In this document: positions 25,105 to 33,233 of the stretch, one piece after another
How positions within the stretch are numbered: position 1 is the stretch's first letter
How the letters are laid out: every line of letters starts with the position of its first letter
From: Mycobacterium sp. 1274756.6
GTDB lineage: Bacteria; Actinomycetota; Actinomycetes; Mycobacteriales; Mycobacteriaceae
Length of the DNA: 37,566 bases
Assembly: GCF_001668625.1 (NCBI RefSeq)
Contig: NZ_LZLJ01000023.1
Coordinates: forward strand, 1-37,566
Reading direction: 5' to 3'
Position numbers and translations under genes: made by a program
Notes under the pieces: model-generated
Seen by the model: the letters and a program-made list of their open reading frames with translations, nothing else
Told to the model about the DNA's origin: nothing
The model's database searches: none

Positions 25105-26313
25105 TTATTTCAGTTCGGCCGAGGACAACTCCAGCAGCCGCCGGGCGACCACCAACTGCTGGATCTGCTGGGTGCCCTCGAAGATGTCGAGGATCTTGGA
25201 GTCGCGCGCCCACTTCTCCAACAGCAGCTGCTCGGAGTAGCCGGTGGTGCCGGCCATCTCCACCGACTTGAGCGTGATGTCGGTGCCGACGCGGGCGGCT
25301 TTGGCCTTGGCCATCGACGCCTCTTTGGAGTTGGGGATGTTGTTGTCGGCCTGCCACGCCGAGCGCAGCGTCAGCAGATAGCCGGACTCCCAGTCGGCCT
25401 CCATCCGCAGGAATTCCGCGGCCGCCGCGCTCTGGGCGTGCGAGGGCTTGTCGTAGCTGATCTCCACTCCGGCGTCGGTCAGCAGTTTGCGCAGTTCCTC
25501 CAGCGCCGCCCGGCCGACCCCGACGGCCATGGCCGCCACGATCGGGCGGGTGCTGTCGAAGGTCTCCATCACCCCCGAGAAGCTCTTCTCGGTGTTGATC
25601 TCCGGGCTGCCCAGCAGGTTGTCCTTGGGGATGCGGGCGTTGTCGAACCGGATCACCGCGGTGTCGGAAGCCTTGATGCCCAGCTTCTTTTCCAACCGCT
25701 CCACGGTGACGCCGGGGTGCTCACGCGGCACGATGAACGACTTGATTGCCGCGCGGCCCTTGGAGCGGTCCAGGCTCGCCCAGACCACGATGTGGCTGGC
25801 CCGTGACCCGGCGGTGACGAAGATCTTCTCGCCGTTGATCACATACTCGTCGCCGTCGAGGGTGGCGGTGGTGGTCACCGCCGCGGAGTCCGAGCCGAAG
25901 CCGGGCTCGGTGATCGCCATCGCGGCCCACACCTTGCCCAGCCGCTCCAGCTGCTCGTCGGTGGCCACCCCGGAGATCGCCGCGTTGCCCAGCCCCTGAT
26001 ACGGCACGCTCAGCAGCAGGCCCACGTCGCCCCAGCTGATCTCCAGGGCGTTGACCAACGCGGACATGTTGGCGCCGTTGCGGTTCTGGCCGGTGTCCTC
26101 GGCGTCGCGGAACGCCTCGGCGCCGGCCATCGCGAAGGCGCCGGCCTCCGAGACGCCTTCGAACAGGTCGGCCAGGGTGTCCAACTCGACGGGGTAGGCG
26201 TGCTCGGCGAGGTCGTACTTGCGCGAGATCGGCCGCAGCATCTCCGCGGCGCCCTGATGCGCCTTCTCGATCACGCTCTGCAGCTTGCGGGGGAGTTCCA
26301 GATTGATTGCCAT
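25105..26313 (-). CDS. fadE23: Acyl-CoA dehydrogenase FadE23
   Basis: 402-residue acyl-CoA dehydrogenase. FAD/substrate motifs are MAITEPGFGSDSAAVTTTA and YVINGEKIFVTAGSRASHIV; the C-terminal DIFEGTQQIQQ holds Glu379 at the catalytic-base position. It closely matches M. tuberculosis FadE23 (Rv3140) in length and context. Mycobacterial FadE pairs encoded side by side often form alpha2beta2 heterotetramers, so it probably works with FadE24. Its physiological substrate is not fixed by the sequence. ATG 26313 lies 45 bases after the fadE24 stop with no terminator between, so the pair forms one operon, ending at the hairpin before vapC. Confidence 0.9.
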   Translation of the reverse strand: MAINLELPRKLQSVIEKAHQGAAEMLRPISRKYDLAEHAYPVELDTLADLFEGVSEAGAFAMAGAEAFRDAEDTGQNRNGANMSALVNALEISWGDVGLLLSVPYQGLGNAAISGVATDEQLERLGKVWAAMAITEPGFGSDSAAVTTTATLDGDEYVINGEKIFVTAGSRASHIVVWASLDRSKGRAAIKSFIVPREHPGVTVERLEKKLGIKASDTAVIRFDNARIPKDNLLGSPEINTEKSFSGVMETFDSTRPIVAAMAVGVGRAALEELRKLLTDAGVEISYDKPSHAQSAAAAEFLRMEADWESGYLLTLRSAWQADNNIPNSKEASMAKAKAARVGTDITLKSVEMAGTTGYSEQLLLEKWARDSKILDIFEGTQQIQQLVVARRLLELSSAELK

Positions 26314-26358
26314 GGCGGTTCTTTCGGTCCTAAGGGGCGTGTTGAGGAGTCAGGGGGT

Positions 26359-27759
26359 TCAGATGAGCACAACGCCTTCGGCGACGCCGATGGCCCGCAG
26401 GTCGCGGTACCAGCGTTCGACCGGGTGTTCCTTGATGTAGCCGTGCCCGCCGAGCAGCTGCACACCGTCGAGACCGATCTGCATGCCCTTGTCGGTGCCG
26501 AGTCGTTTGGCCAGCGCCGCCTCCCGGGTGAACGACAGTCCCTGGTCGGCGCGCGACGCCCCGCGCCAGGTGATCATCCGCAGCCCGTCGAGCTCGATGG
26601 CGATGTTGGCGCACATGAACGCCACCGCCTGCCGGTTGGCGATCGGCTCGCCGAACGCCTCGCGCTCCTTGACGTAGGGGATCACGTAGTCGAGCACCGC
26701 GTGGCTGGTGCCCACCGCCAGTGCCGCCCAGCCCAGCCGGGACAGTGCCAGCGCCTCGGAGTAGTCCTCGTCGGTGGCCTCGTCCTCGCCGAGGCGGGCC
26801 GACAGCGGCACCCGCACACCGGTGAGCTCGACCTGGCCGAGGGCGGCGGCCCGCAGCCCCATCGACGGGTCGGCTTTGACGCTGAGCCCCTCGGCGGAGG
26901 ACTCGACGATGAACAGCGCCGGCTTGCCGTTGAGTTGGGCGGCGACGACGAACAGTTCGGCGTCGGCGGCCGCGGGCACCAGCGATTTCACCCCGTCGAG
27001 CCGGTAGCCGCTGGGGGTGCGGACCGCGGTGGTCTTCAGCATGGTCGGGTCGAACAGCGGCTGCGGTTCGGCGATCGCCACGCAGGCCTGGGGGACGTTC
27101 TCCCCGGCGAATTCGGTGAGGTAGGTGGCCTGCTGGTCGGCGGAGCCCCAGTGGGTCAGCGCTGCGGCCACGCCGCCGGGTGCCAGGATCGGCAGGGCCA
27201 GACCCATGTCGCCGTAGCCCAGCGCCTCGGCGACCAGAACGTTGGTGACGCTGGAGCGGTGCTCGGCGATGCCGTCGAAGTTCTCGGGGATGTTGACCGC
27301 GGTGATCCCGAGCTCGGCGGCCTTGCCGATCAGCTCCGGCGGGTAGCCGGCGGCCTCGTCGGCGTCGAGGGCGGCCGGGCGCAACACCTCGGCGGCGAAT
27401 TCCTTGACGGTGTCGAGGATCAGCTGTTGGTCTTCGTCCGGGGTCAGGTCGAAGTAGCCCTTGCCGCCGGTGGCCTTCAGCCGGGTGGGCCCACCGGTGA
27501 GCCCCTGCACCCGCTTGAACTGGCGGCTGGTGGCCCCGGCTACCGAGAACGTCTGCTTGATGCCGTAGCGCAGCGCGCGGTTGAGCGGGTCGCGCAAGTT
27601 GTACTTGTCGAGGAATTCCTGACCGACGATCGGGGTGATGACGGCCAGGCCGACGTCGGTGAGGGTGCGCTTGTGCCTGCCCAGTCCGACGGCGCTTTCG
27701 TGGCCGTTCTTGCGGCGGCGGCGGCGCGAACCGGTGGTCTGCGGTGCGGTGTTGGTCAT
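26359..27759 (-). CDS. fadE24: Acyl-CoA dehydrogenase FadE24
   Basis: 466 residues when started at ATG 27759 (MTNTAPQTTGSRRRRRKNG), which has GTGAGG about eight bases upstream; an in-frame GTG at 27771 would add four residues. The first 85 residues are a basic, non-canonical extension before the dehydrogenase domain starts around LTPDEDQQLILDTVKEFAAE. The domain ends abruptly after VAEGVVLI, with a Glu (461) near the expected catalytic site but almost no C-terminal helix. It corresponds to Rv3139. Partnership with FadE23 is likely. Expression of the M. tuberculosis homologues is reported to rise with isoniazid. The 28-bp palindrome and the CRP-like site upstream probably control it. Confidence 0.88.
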   Translation of the reverse strand: MTNTAPQTTGSRRRRRKNGHESAVGLGRHKRTLTDVGLAVITPIVGQEFLDKYNLRDPLNRALRYGIKQTFSVAGATSRQFKRVQGLTGGPTRLKATGGKGYFDLTPDEDQQLILDTVKEFAAEVLRPAALDADEAAGYPPELIGKAAELGITAVNIPENFDGIAEHRSSVTNVLVAEALGYGDMGLALPILAPGGVAAALTHWGSADQQATYLTEFAGENVPQACVAIAEPQPLFDPTMLKTTAVRTPSGYRLDGVKSLVPAAADAELFVVAAQLNGKPALFIVESSAEGLSVKADPSMGLRAAALGQVELTGVRVPLSARLGEDEATDEDYSEALALSRLGWAALAVGTSHAVLDYVIPYVKEREAFGEPIANRQAVAFMCANIAIELDGLRMITWRGASRADQGLSFTREAALAKRLGTDKGMQIGLDGVQLLGGHGYIKEHPVERWYRDLRAIGVAEGVVLI

Positions 27760-27789
27760 CGACAGCCTCACGTCAGGAAAGTTGAAAGG

Positions 27790-27809
27790 GCGGACAGGAT
27801 GAAGTCCGC
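27790..27809 (-). other. Short hairpin in the fadE24 leader
   Basis: GCGGAC and GTCCGC are separated by eight bases. The element lies between the 28-bp palindrome and the fadE24 start. It may be an RNA hairpin in the leader or a second protein site. Confidence 0.3.
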
Positions 27810-27813
27810 TAAA

Positions 27814-27841
27814 CCGTATCTTACTCCGGAGTAAGATACGG
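27814..27841. promoter_or_regulatory. Perfect 28-bp palindrome upstream of fadE24
   Basis: The half-site CCGTATCTTACTCC (27814-27827) is followed without any spacer by its exact reverse complement (27828-27841). It starts 55 bases upstream of the fadE24 ATG. The absence of a loop favours a protein-binding operator over a terminator. It contains TAAGAT and TATCTT, both TANNNT-like, so a bound repressor could cover a -10 element. The binding protein is unknown. Confidence 0.6.
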
Positions 27842-27847
27842 GGTCCG

Positions 27848-27863
27848 TGTGACGCAACTCACA
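27848..27863. promoter_or_regulatory. Perfect CRP-type site upstream of fadE24
   Basis: TGTGACGCAACTCACA matches TGTGA-N6-TCACA at all ten fixed positions. It lies in the hisN-fadE24 gap, seven bases beyond the 28-bp palindrome, centred about 97 bases before the fadE24 ATG. A mycobacterial CRP (Rv3676-type) is the likely binder. Confidence 0.6.
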
Positions 27864-27882
27864 TGACCGCGTGGGCGGCGTG

Positions 27883-28671
27883 CTACCGGAGCCGGTCCAA
27901 CACCGGCTCGTGCAGCAGCCCGTTGGTCGCCACCGCGCTGCCACCGTGCGGGCCGGCGACCCCGGCCAGGTCGGTGAACGTCCCGCCGGCCGCGCGCACC
28001 AGGACGTCGAGGGCGGCGAGGTCCCATAGCGACACCTCGGGTTCGGCGGCGATGTCGACCGCGCCCTCGGCCAGCAGGCAATACGACCAGAAGTCGCCGT
28101 AGCCGCGGACCCGCCACACCGTGTCGGTCAGCCCCAGGAAGCGGTCCCGGATGCCGCGGTCGGCCCAGCCGGACAGGCTGGAGAACGCCAGGCTGGCCGC
28201 CGACAGCTCGGCGACCGCCGACACCGTGATGCGCCGCGGCGCACCGCCGCCGACCGCGGTGTAGGCGCCCGAACCGGTCTCGGCCCACCAGCGCCGGGCC
28301 AGAGCGGGCGCGCTGACCACGCCGATCGTCGGCGCCCCGTCGTGCAGCAGCGCGATCAGCGTCGCCCACACCGGTACGCCCCGCACGAAGTTCTTGGTGC
28401 CGTCGATCGGGTCGATCACCCACTGCCGCCCGGTGAATTCGGCGGTGCCGCCGAACTCCTCACCGAGCACCGCGTCCTCGGGACGGTGGTGGGCCAACTC
28501 CTCGCGCAGGGCGGTCTCCACGTCGCGGTCGGCGTCGGTGACCGGGGTGAGGTCCGGTTTGGTGTCGACGCGCAGGTCCTGGGCGCCGAACCGGGCCAGG
28601 GTCAGCGCATCGGCGTGGTCGGCCAGGCGCAGCGCCAGCGTCAGGTCGGGGCTCGGTGTTTCGTCGGTCAT
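27883..28671 (-). CDS. hisN: Inositol monophosphatase-family phosphatase, HisN-type histidinol-phosphatase
   Basis: 262-residue Mg-dependent phosphatase. Metal-site motifs are Glu71-Glu72 (VLGEEFGG), Asp87 and Asp90 ([12 protein letters not shown]), and the later [15 protein letters not shown] block. Its length, motifs and place before fadE24 match Rv3137, which is reported to be the histidinol-phosphate phosphatase of mycobacteria (last but one step of histidine synthesis); inositol-1-phosphate activity is the older annotation. ATG 28671 has AAGGAG about nine bases upstream. It is divergent from the small plus-strand gene at 28715, with only 43 bases between the starts. Confidence 0.88.
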   Translation of the reverse strand: MTDETPSPDLTLALRLADHADALTLARFGAQDLRVDTKPDLTPVTDADRDVETALREELAHHRPEDAVLGEEFGGTAEFTGRQWVIDPIDGTKNFVRGVPVWATLIALLHDGAPTIGVVSAPALARRWWAETGSGAYTAVGGGAPRRITVSAVAELSAASLAFSSLSGWADRGIRDRFLGLTDTVWRVRGYGDFWSYCLLAEGAVDIAAEPEVSLWDLAALDVLVRAAGGTFTDLAGVAGPHGGSAVATNGLLHEPVLDRLR

Positions 28672-28702
28672 CGGTGTGGCTCCTTGGCGAGGGCGACAGT
28701 CT

Positions 28703-28708
28703 TACCAT
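28703..28708 (+). promoter_or_regulatory. -10-like element of the small membrane-protein gene
   Basis: TACCAT fits TANNNT and ends six bases before ATG 28715, so the transcript may begin at the start codon. The spacing is the same as at vapB. Confidence 0.4.
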
Positions 28709-28714
28709 GGCGGG

Positions 28715-29041
28715 ATGTGGGACTTCTGGGTGCTCTTGCTGATTATCGCGACGATCGCGGTGGTGGCCGCACCCTGGCTGATCAAACGCCGACCGGGCGC
28801 TGATGCGGTGGAGGGCACACTGCTGATCACCGGGGTCAGTCCGCGCCCGGATGTCTCCGGTGAGCAGTACGTCACCGTCACCGGCGTGATCAACGGCCCG
28901 ACCGTCAACGAGCACGTGGTGTATCAGCGGATGGCCGTCGACGTCGAGGACTGGCCGAAGATGGGGGAACTGCGCCCGGTGGTGTATTCACCGCGGAATC
29001 CCGACAAGTGGAACTTCGTCGCCGAGCCGACACCCGAGTAG
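28715..29041 (+). CDS. Hypothetical single-pass membrane protein
   Basis: 108 residues, not recognised as a named family. One N-terminal transmembrane segment (FWVLLLIIATIAVVAAPWLI, residues 4-23) is followed by KRR, predicting the C-terminal part on the cytoplasmic side. The soluble part is beta-rich in appearance (GTLLITGV, QYVTVTGVINGP, HVVYQRMAVDVEDW) and ends in PTPE. Start ATG 28715 directly follows a -10-like TACCAT. The next gene starts 20 bases after its stop and is probably co-transcribed. Confidence 0.75.
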   Translation: MWDFWVLLLIIATIAVVAAPWLIKRRPGADAVEGTLLITGVSPRPDVSGEQYVTVTGVINGPTVNEHVVYQRMAVDVEDWPKMGELRPVVYSPRNPDKWNFVAEPTPE

Positions 29042-29061
29042 CGGTTCGGAGTCCTCGGTCC

Positions 29062-30213
29062 ATGCCCTTCAGCCCTGCCCCGGTCCGGCCGGATCCGGCT
29101 ACCGGGTTGCCGCGGCCGCCGCACGCGCCGACTCACTATGCGCCGGCGATCGAGTCGCGCAGGCCGCTGGGCAAGATTCGTCATCCGCTGCCGCCGGAAG
29201 AGGTGTGGGGGCCGCCGCTGGAATGGGAGGTGGGATCAGCAAAGAACGGTCGGTTCGGTGTGGTCTTCGCTTTTATTGTGTTCGGGATCCTTTTCGGTCC
29301 GCAGATTGCACTCTCGGATGACACTGTTTACGGAAAGCTGATCATCTCGTTGTTTATTGGTGCACTTGCCGCTTTCTTGGCTTTTGCCCTTTATGCTGCC
29401 GGTTCGCGGGAGTGGCTGGTCGCTGGCGTGCTGTGGCTGCAAAAAGACAATGTGTGGGTGAGCCTGTATGAGCTGACGGACGTTTCGGTCAGTGCCGGCG
29501 GGGGCGGACAGATTTTCACGTTGACCGATAGTGCTGGGCGCACGGTGTCGAGTGTGAATGTGCGGCAGATGCAGCGGCATCAGTTGCTGTGGGATCTGGT
29601 CTACAACGGGATGCTGTACAGCACGGTGAATGGGCAGTTGCGGCCGGGCGCGAGTGCGCGAAGGTTCTTTTCGCTGCCGGCCGGTCCGGCGGCCTCGATG
29701 CGGTCGATCGAGGATTTCGCGCGGATCGGTGAGGGCGGCAGGCCGACCCGGGCGGAGCCGGTCATCGGCCGCGACGAGGTGAACATCAAGCGGCGCGGGG
29801 CGAACATTCGGCTCGCGATTTTGGGTGGGATGGCGGCGTTCTTCGGGTTCGTCGCGCTGGTGTTGGTTCCGGATCCGGAGCTTCGGCCCGGCAGTTTGTT
29901 CCTGATCCCGCTGACGCTGGTCTTGGCGACGTGGGCGGCAATGGGTTATTACCTGCGTTACGACCGGGGGCCGCTGTCGAGGAACAAGAAGGGCGGGTTG
30001 CGCCGGGTGCCACAGACTCCGGTGATCATTGTCATGGGCCTCTTACTGTCCCTCTGTGGGGGGTTCATCTTCGCCGATAACGTCTTTGTGGGGTCGGTCA
30101 TGGGCGGCGGCGGATTGGTGGTCGCGGTCGGGCAGGTGAGGCGCGCGCTGGCCGGGTGTGAGGAGCGTGCACCGGCCGGACGCCACGCCGCGGGTGAACC
30201 GAAAACCCGCTAG
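29062..30213 (+). CDS. Hypothetical multi-pass membrane protein
   Basis: 383 residues; I do not recognise the family. A proline-rich N-terminal tail (1-60) precedes two transmembrane segments (about 66-84 and 93-113). A soluble domain of about 130 residues follows; it begins WLVAGVLWLQKDNVWVSLYE and might be a small PH-like barrel. Two or three more segments lie at about 251-269, 278-298 and 321-358. Codon use changes inside the gene: bases 29250-29400 are rich in TTT, TTG, ATT and CTT codons that are rare in the neighbours, which could mean transfer or a lineage-specific gene. ATG 29062 was chosen, with GGAG 11 bases upstream; an in-frame upstream extension overlaps the previous gene. Its stop shares the bases CTAG with the convergent narI stop. 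Confidence 0.75.
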   Translation: MPFSPAPVRPDPATGLPRPPHAPTHYAPAIESRRPLGKIRHPLPPEEVWGPPLEWEVGSAKNGRFGVVFAFIVFGILFGPQIALSDDTVYGKLIISLFIGALAAFLAFALYAAGSREWLVAGVLWLQKDNVWVSLYELTDVSVSAGGGGQIFTLTDSAGRTVSSVNVRQMQRHQLLWDLVYNGMLYSTVNGQLRPGASARRFFSLPAGPAASMRSIEDFARIGEGGRPTRAEPVIGRDEVNIKRRGANIRLAILGGMAAFFGFVALVLVPDPELRPGSLFLIPLTLVLATWAAMGYYLRYDRGPLSRNKKGGLRRVPQTPVIIVMGLLLSLCGGFIFADNVFVGSVMGGGGLVVAVGQVRRALAGCEERAPAGRHAAGEPKTR

Positions 30214-30959
30214 TAACGCACCCCGATCTTGCGCCAGCGCCGTCCACCGGTGCCGGGCTCCTGCGGCAGCCGGGGCGCGCTGTGGCGCATCACGATGTAG
30301 GGCCGCCACAGATACCACAGCGGATAACTCCACGCGTGCACCAACCGGCTGAACGGCCAGACGATGAAGATCGCCCACGCGGCGATGGCGTGCACCCGAT
30401 ACATCAACGGCGCGTCCACGATCACCCCCACGTTGGGATGCAACACGAACAGGCTGCGGAACCACACGCCGACGGTGTCGCGGTATTCGTAGTGCGAGGT
30501 GTCCTGGATGCCCAGGGTCAAGTAGATGCCCAGCAGCACGATGATACCCAGCAGGATCAGCGCGAGGTAGTCCACCGCACTGGTGGTGGCCCGCACCCGC
30601 GGCACCGAGGTGCGCCGGTAGGTGAGCAGGGCCCCGCCGGCGAGTACCCCGATGGCCGCGGCCGACCCGGCGAACGCGGAGACATCCTGGTAGAAGGTCT
30701 CGGGGATGCCGATCCGGTCGGTGAACGACTTGGGGATCAAGATGCCCATCACGTGCCCGGCGATCGCCGCCAGCGCCGAGTAGTGGAACAGCGGCGCACC
30801 CCATTTGAGCAGCCGTTGCTCCTGCAGCTGGGTGGAGCGGCTGGTCCAGCCGAACTGGTCGTAACGCCAGCGCCAGATGTGGCCCACGATGAACACGGCG
30901 ATCGCGATGTAGGGCAAGATCACCCACCACCACAGTTCCCCGGTGCTTACATGCGGCAT
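30210..30959 (-). CDS. narI: Respiratory nitrate reductase gamma subunit (cytochrome b)
   Basis: Membrane anchor that oxidises quinol and passes electrons to NarH; 249 residues with five hydrophobic helices. Four histidines at the heme-ligand positions of the family are present: His59, His69, His190 and His208, each offset by three from the E. coli ligands. The start overlaps narJ by 13 bases, indicating coupling. The C-terminal tail is basic. The stop overlaps the stop of the convergent membrane-protein gene. Confidence 0.94.
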   Translation of the reverse strand: MPHVSTGELWWWVILPYIAIAVFIVGHIWRWRYDQFGWTSRSTQLQEQRLLKWGAPLFHYSALAAIAGHVMGILIPKSFTDRIGIPETFYQDVSAFAGSAAAIGVLAGGALLTYRRTSVPRVRATTSAVDYLALILLGIIVLLGIYLTLGIQDTSHYEYRDTVGVWFRSLFVLHPNVGVIVDAPLMYRVHAIAAWAIFIVWPFSRLVHAWSYPLWYLWRPYIVMRHSAPRLPQEPGTGGRRWRKIGVRY

Positions 30960-31597
30960 TGATCAGCTCCCAGTTCCGAGGTCGGTGCGGCGCCGTAGCC
31001 GGCGAGGTAATCCGGGGGCGCGAACGGTTCCAGCCCGACATCCTCGCCGGGCGGTCCCGACTCCCAGGCGGTGCGCACCTGGGCCAGTTCGTAGCGGCCC
31101 AGCTTGGGCAGGCCGGCGGTGATCGCGGCGACGACGTCGGCGTAGGGGGATTCGGCCTTGCGCAGGCCGCGGTGCAGCAGCTCCAGATCGGTGCGGTGGC
31201 TGGTCAGCAGGCGCACCCCGCGCGGGCAGAGCGCGGCGAAATCCAGCACCATGGGCAGATAGTCGGGCAGCTCGTCTTCGTCGGGCACAAATCCCGCGTC
31301 GCGGTAGGCGGCCTTGACCACCACCATCGCCATGCCGCGTTTGCGGGTGTCGCCGTAGCGGTAGTAGGTCAGATACAGCGCGCAGCGCCGCCGCAGGTCG
31401 AAGGTCTCGACGTAGTGCTTGGCGACCTCCTCGGGCTCGGTGTCGCGCAGCCAGGTCAGGAACCGGCCGAACGCCTGCCGCGCGCCCTTGGGTCCGGCGC
31501 CGGCCGCGAACGCGTCGAGTTCGTCGAGGCCGTCGAAGAGCGCGGCGGTGGGGTACTGCAGCAGCACCGACGCCAGTTTGGCGGTGGCGGTGTTCAT
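30947..31597 (-). CDS. narJ: Nitrate reductase molybdenum cofactor assembly chaperone
   Basis: 216-residue cytosolic chaperone that holds apo-NarGH while the molybdenum cofactor and Fe-S clusters are inserted; not part of the final enzyme. Family blocks are ASVLLQYPT at the N-terminus, HYVETFDLRRRCALYLTYYR and KRGMAMVVVKAAYRDAGF, then DELPDYLPMVLDF. ATG 31597 lies 13 bases after the narH stop. Confidence 0.94.
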   Translation of the reverse strand: MNTATAKLASVLLQYPTAALFDGLDELDAFAAGAGPKGARQAFGRFLTWLRDTEPEEVAKHYVETFDLRRRCALYLTYYRYGDTRKRGMAMVVVKAAYRDAGFVPDEDELPDYLPMVLDFAALCPRGVRLLTSHRTDLELLHRGLRKAESPYADVVAAITAGLPKLGRYELAQVRTAWESGPPGEDVGLEPFAPPDYLAGYGAAPTSELGADQCRM

Positions 31598-31610
31598 CGG
31601 CGCCGCATCC

Positions 31611-33233
31611 TCACGCCGGTCCCGGCTCGGGGAACATGCCGGGCGCGGAGCTACGGCCGTCCCAGTTGAGCAGGTTGAAACTCGCCGTGGCGCGCTCGCT
31701 TTCCGGCTTCAGGTGATCCGGCCGGTAGGAGCCCACGCCGTGCGGCCCGGTCGGGCCGGTGCCGCCCATCCCGGGACCGCCCTCGGTGTCCAAGCTGCAG
31801 AACAGCTGCTCGTGCTGCCCCATCAGCCGACCCGCCTCCTCCTGGTGGGCCGGTGGGATGACATAGCGCTCTTCGTATTTCGCGATCGCCAGCAGTCGGT
31901 ACAGGTCGTCGAGGTCCTCGGCGGTGGCGCCGACCGATGCCGGCAGGTTCTCATCGATCTCGAGGCCCAGTTGCGCGGCGCGCTGCATGGTGCGCACCAC
32001 GGTGAGCTTGCGCAGCACGGTGCGGATCAGCTCCGAGTCGCCGGCGGTGAACAGGTTGGCCAGGTAGTCGATCGGGATCCGCAGCGCGTCGATGGTGGCG
32101 AACACGTTGTCGGGGGTGGCGGCGTCGTAGCCGGCGGCGTTGACCACATCGGCCACCGGGGACAGCGGCGGGATGTACCAAACCATCGGCAGGGTACGGT
32201 ATTCCGGGTGCAGCGGCAGCGCCACCTTGTGCCGGACCGCCAACTCGTAGCACGGGGAACGCTGGGCCGCCTCGACCCAGTCGTGCGGGATCCCGGCGCG
32301 GGCCGCCTCGGCCTGCACCTCCGGGTCATGCGGATCCAAGAACACGTCCAGCTGCGCCTGGTAGAGGTCCTGAACGTCGGGAGTGGCGGCCGCATCCAGC
32401 ACCTTGTCCGCGTCGTAGAGGAACAGCCCCAAATACCGCAGCCGCCCGACGCAGGTCTCGCTGCAGATGGTGGGCAGGCCCTGCTCGATGCGCGGGAAGC
32501 AGAACGTGCACTTCTCGGCTTTGCCGGTGCGGTGGTTGAAATACACCTTCTTGTACGGGCATCCGGAGACGCAGAATCGCCAACCGCGGCACTTGTCCTG
32601 ATCGACGAGCACGATGCCGTCCTCGGCGCGCTTGTACATCGCACCTGATGGGCAGGACGCCACACACGACGGGTTGAGGCAGTGCTCGCAGATCCGCGGC
32701 AGGTAGAACATGAAGACCTCTTCGAACTCCATCTTCACCTTCTCCTCGAGCCCGGCGAGGTTGGGGTCGTGGATGGCGTGTTCGGGAGCGCCGGCGAGAT
32801 CGTCGTCGAAGTTGGAGCCCCACGAGACCGTCATGTCCTTGCCGGTCAACGCCGAGATCGAATGGGCGGTGGGGTTCGGTGTGCCCAGCGGGGCGTCGAT
32901 GACGCTCTGGTAGTCGTAGGTCCACGGGTCGCCGTAGTCGTCGATGGACGGCAGGTCGGGGTTGTAGAAGATGTTGAGCAGCTTGCGCAGCCGCCCACCG
33001 GCTTTCAGTTTCAGCCGGCCCTTCTTGTCCAGCGTCCAGCCGCCGTGCCAGTAGTCCTGGTCTTCGTAGCGTTTGGGGTAGCCCACGCCCGGCTTGGTCT
33101 CGACGTTGTTGAAGTAGACGTACTCGGTGCCGGGCCGGTTGGTCCACACCTGCTTGCAGGTGACGGTGCAGGTATGGCAGCCGATGCACTTGTCGAGGTT
33201 CATCACCATGGCCACGTTGGCCATCACCCTCAT
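31611..33233 (-). CDS. narH: Respiratory nitrate reductase beta subunit (Fe-S)
   Basis: 540-residue electron-transfer subunit between NarI and NarG. The first ferredoxin motif is Cys16/19/22/26 (CIGCHTCTVTC). Further groups are CEHCLNPSCVASCP and CRGWRFCVSGCP. In the latter, Trp stands in place of a cysteine, as in E. coli NarH, marking the [3Fe-4S] cluster. CTFCFPRIEQG and CSETC complete the set, for four clusters. ATG 33233 overlaps the narG stop as ATGA; an alternative ATG is three codons further in. The protein is normal for mycobacterial NarH. Confidence 0.95.
   Translation of the reverse strand: MRVMANVAMVMNLDKCIGCHTCTVTCKQVWTNRPGTEYVYFNNVETKPGVGYPKRYEDQDYWHGGWTLDKKGRLKLKAGGRLRKLLNIFYNPDLPSIDDYGDPWTYDYQSVIDAPLGTPNPTAHSISALTGKDMTVSWGSNFDDDLAGAPEHAIHDPNLAGLEEKVKMEFEEVFMFYLPRICEHCLNPSCVASCPSGAMYKRAEDGIVLVDQDKCRGWRFCVSGCPYKKVYFNHRTGKAEKCTFCFPRIEQGLPTICSETCVGRLRYLGLFLYDADKVLDAAATPDVQDLYQAQLDVFLDPHDPEVQAEAARAGIPHDWVEAAQRSPCYELAVRHKVALPLHPEYRTLPMVWYIPPLSPVADVVNAAGYDAATPDNVFATIDALRIPIDYLANLFTAGDSELIRTVLRKLTVVRTMQRAAQLGLEIDENLPASVGATAEDLDDLYRLLAIAKYEERYVIPPAHQEEAGRLMGQHEQLFCSLDTEGGPGMGGTGPTGPHGVGSYRPDHLKPESERATASFNLLNWDGRSSAPGMFPEPGPA

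Noticed and set aside
27814..27841. 28-bp palindrome as a rho-independent terminator of hisN
   Set aside because: It has no loop bases and only a three-T stretch after it; an operator is the simpler reading, although a terminator is not excluded.
29250..29400. Mobile element remnant in the lower-GC segment
   Set aside because: No transposase, terminal repeats or target duplication; the segment is within one intact membrane-protein gene.
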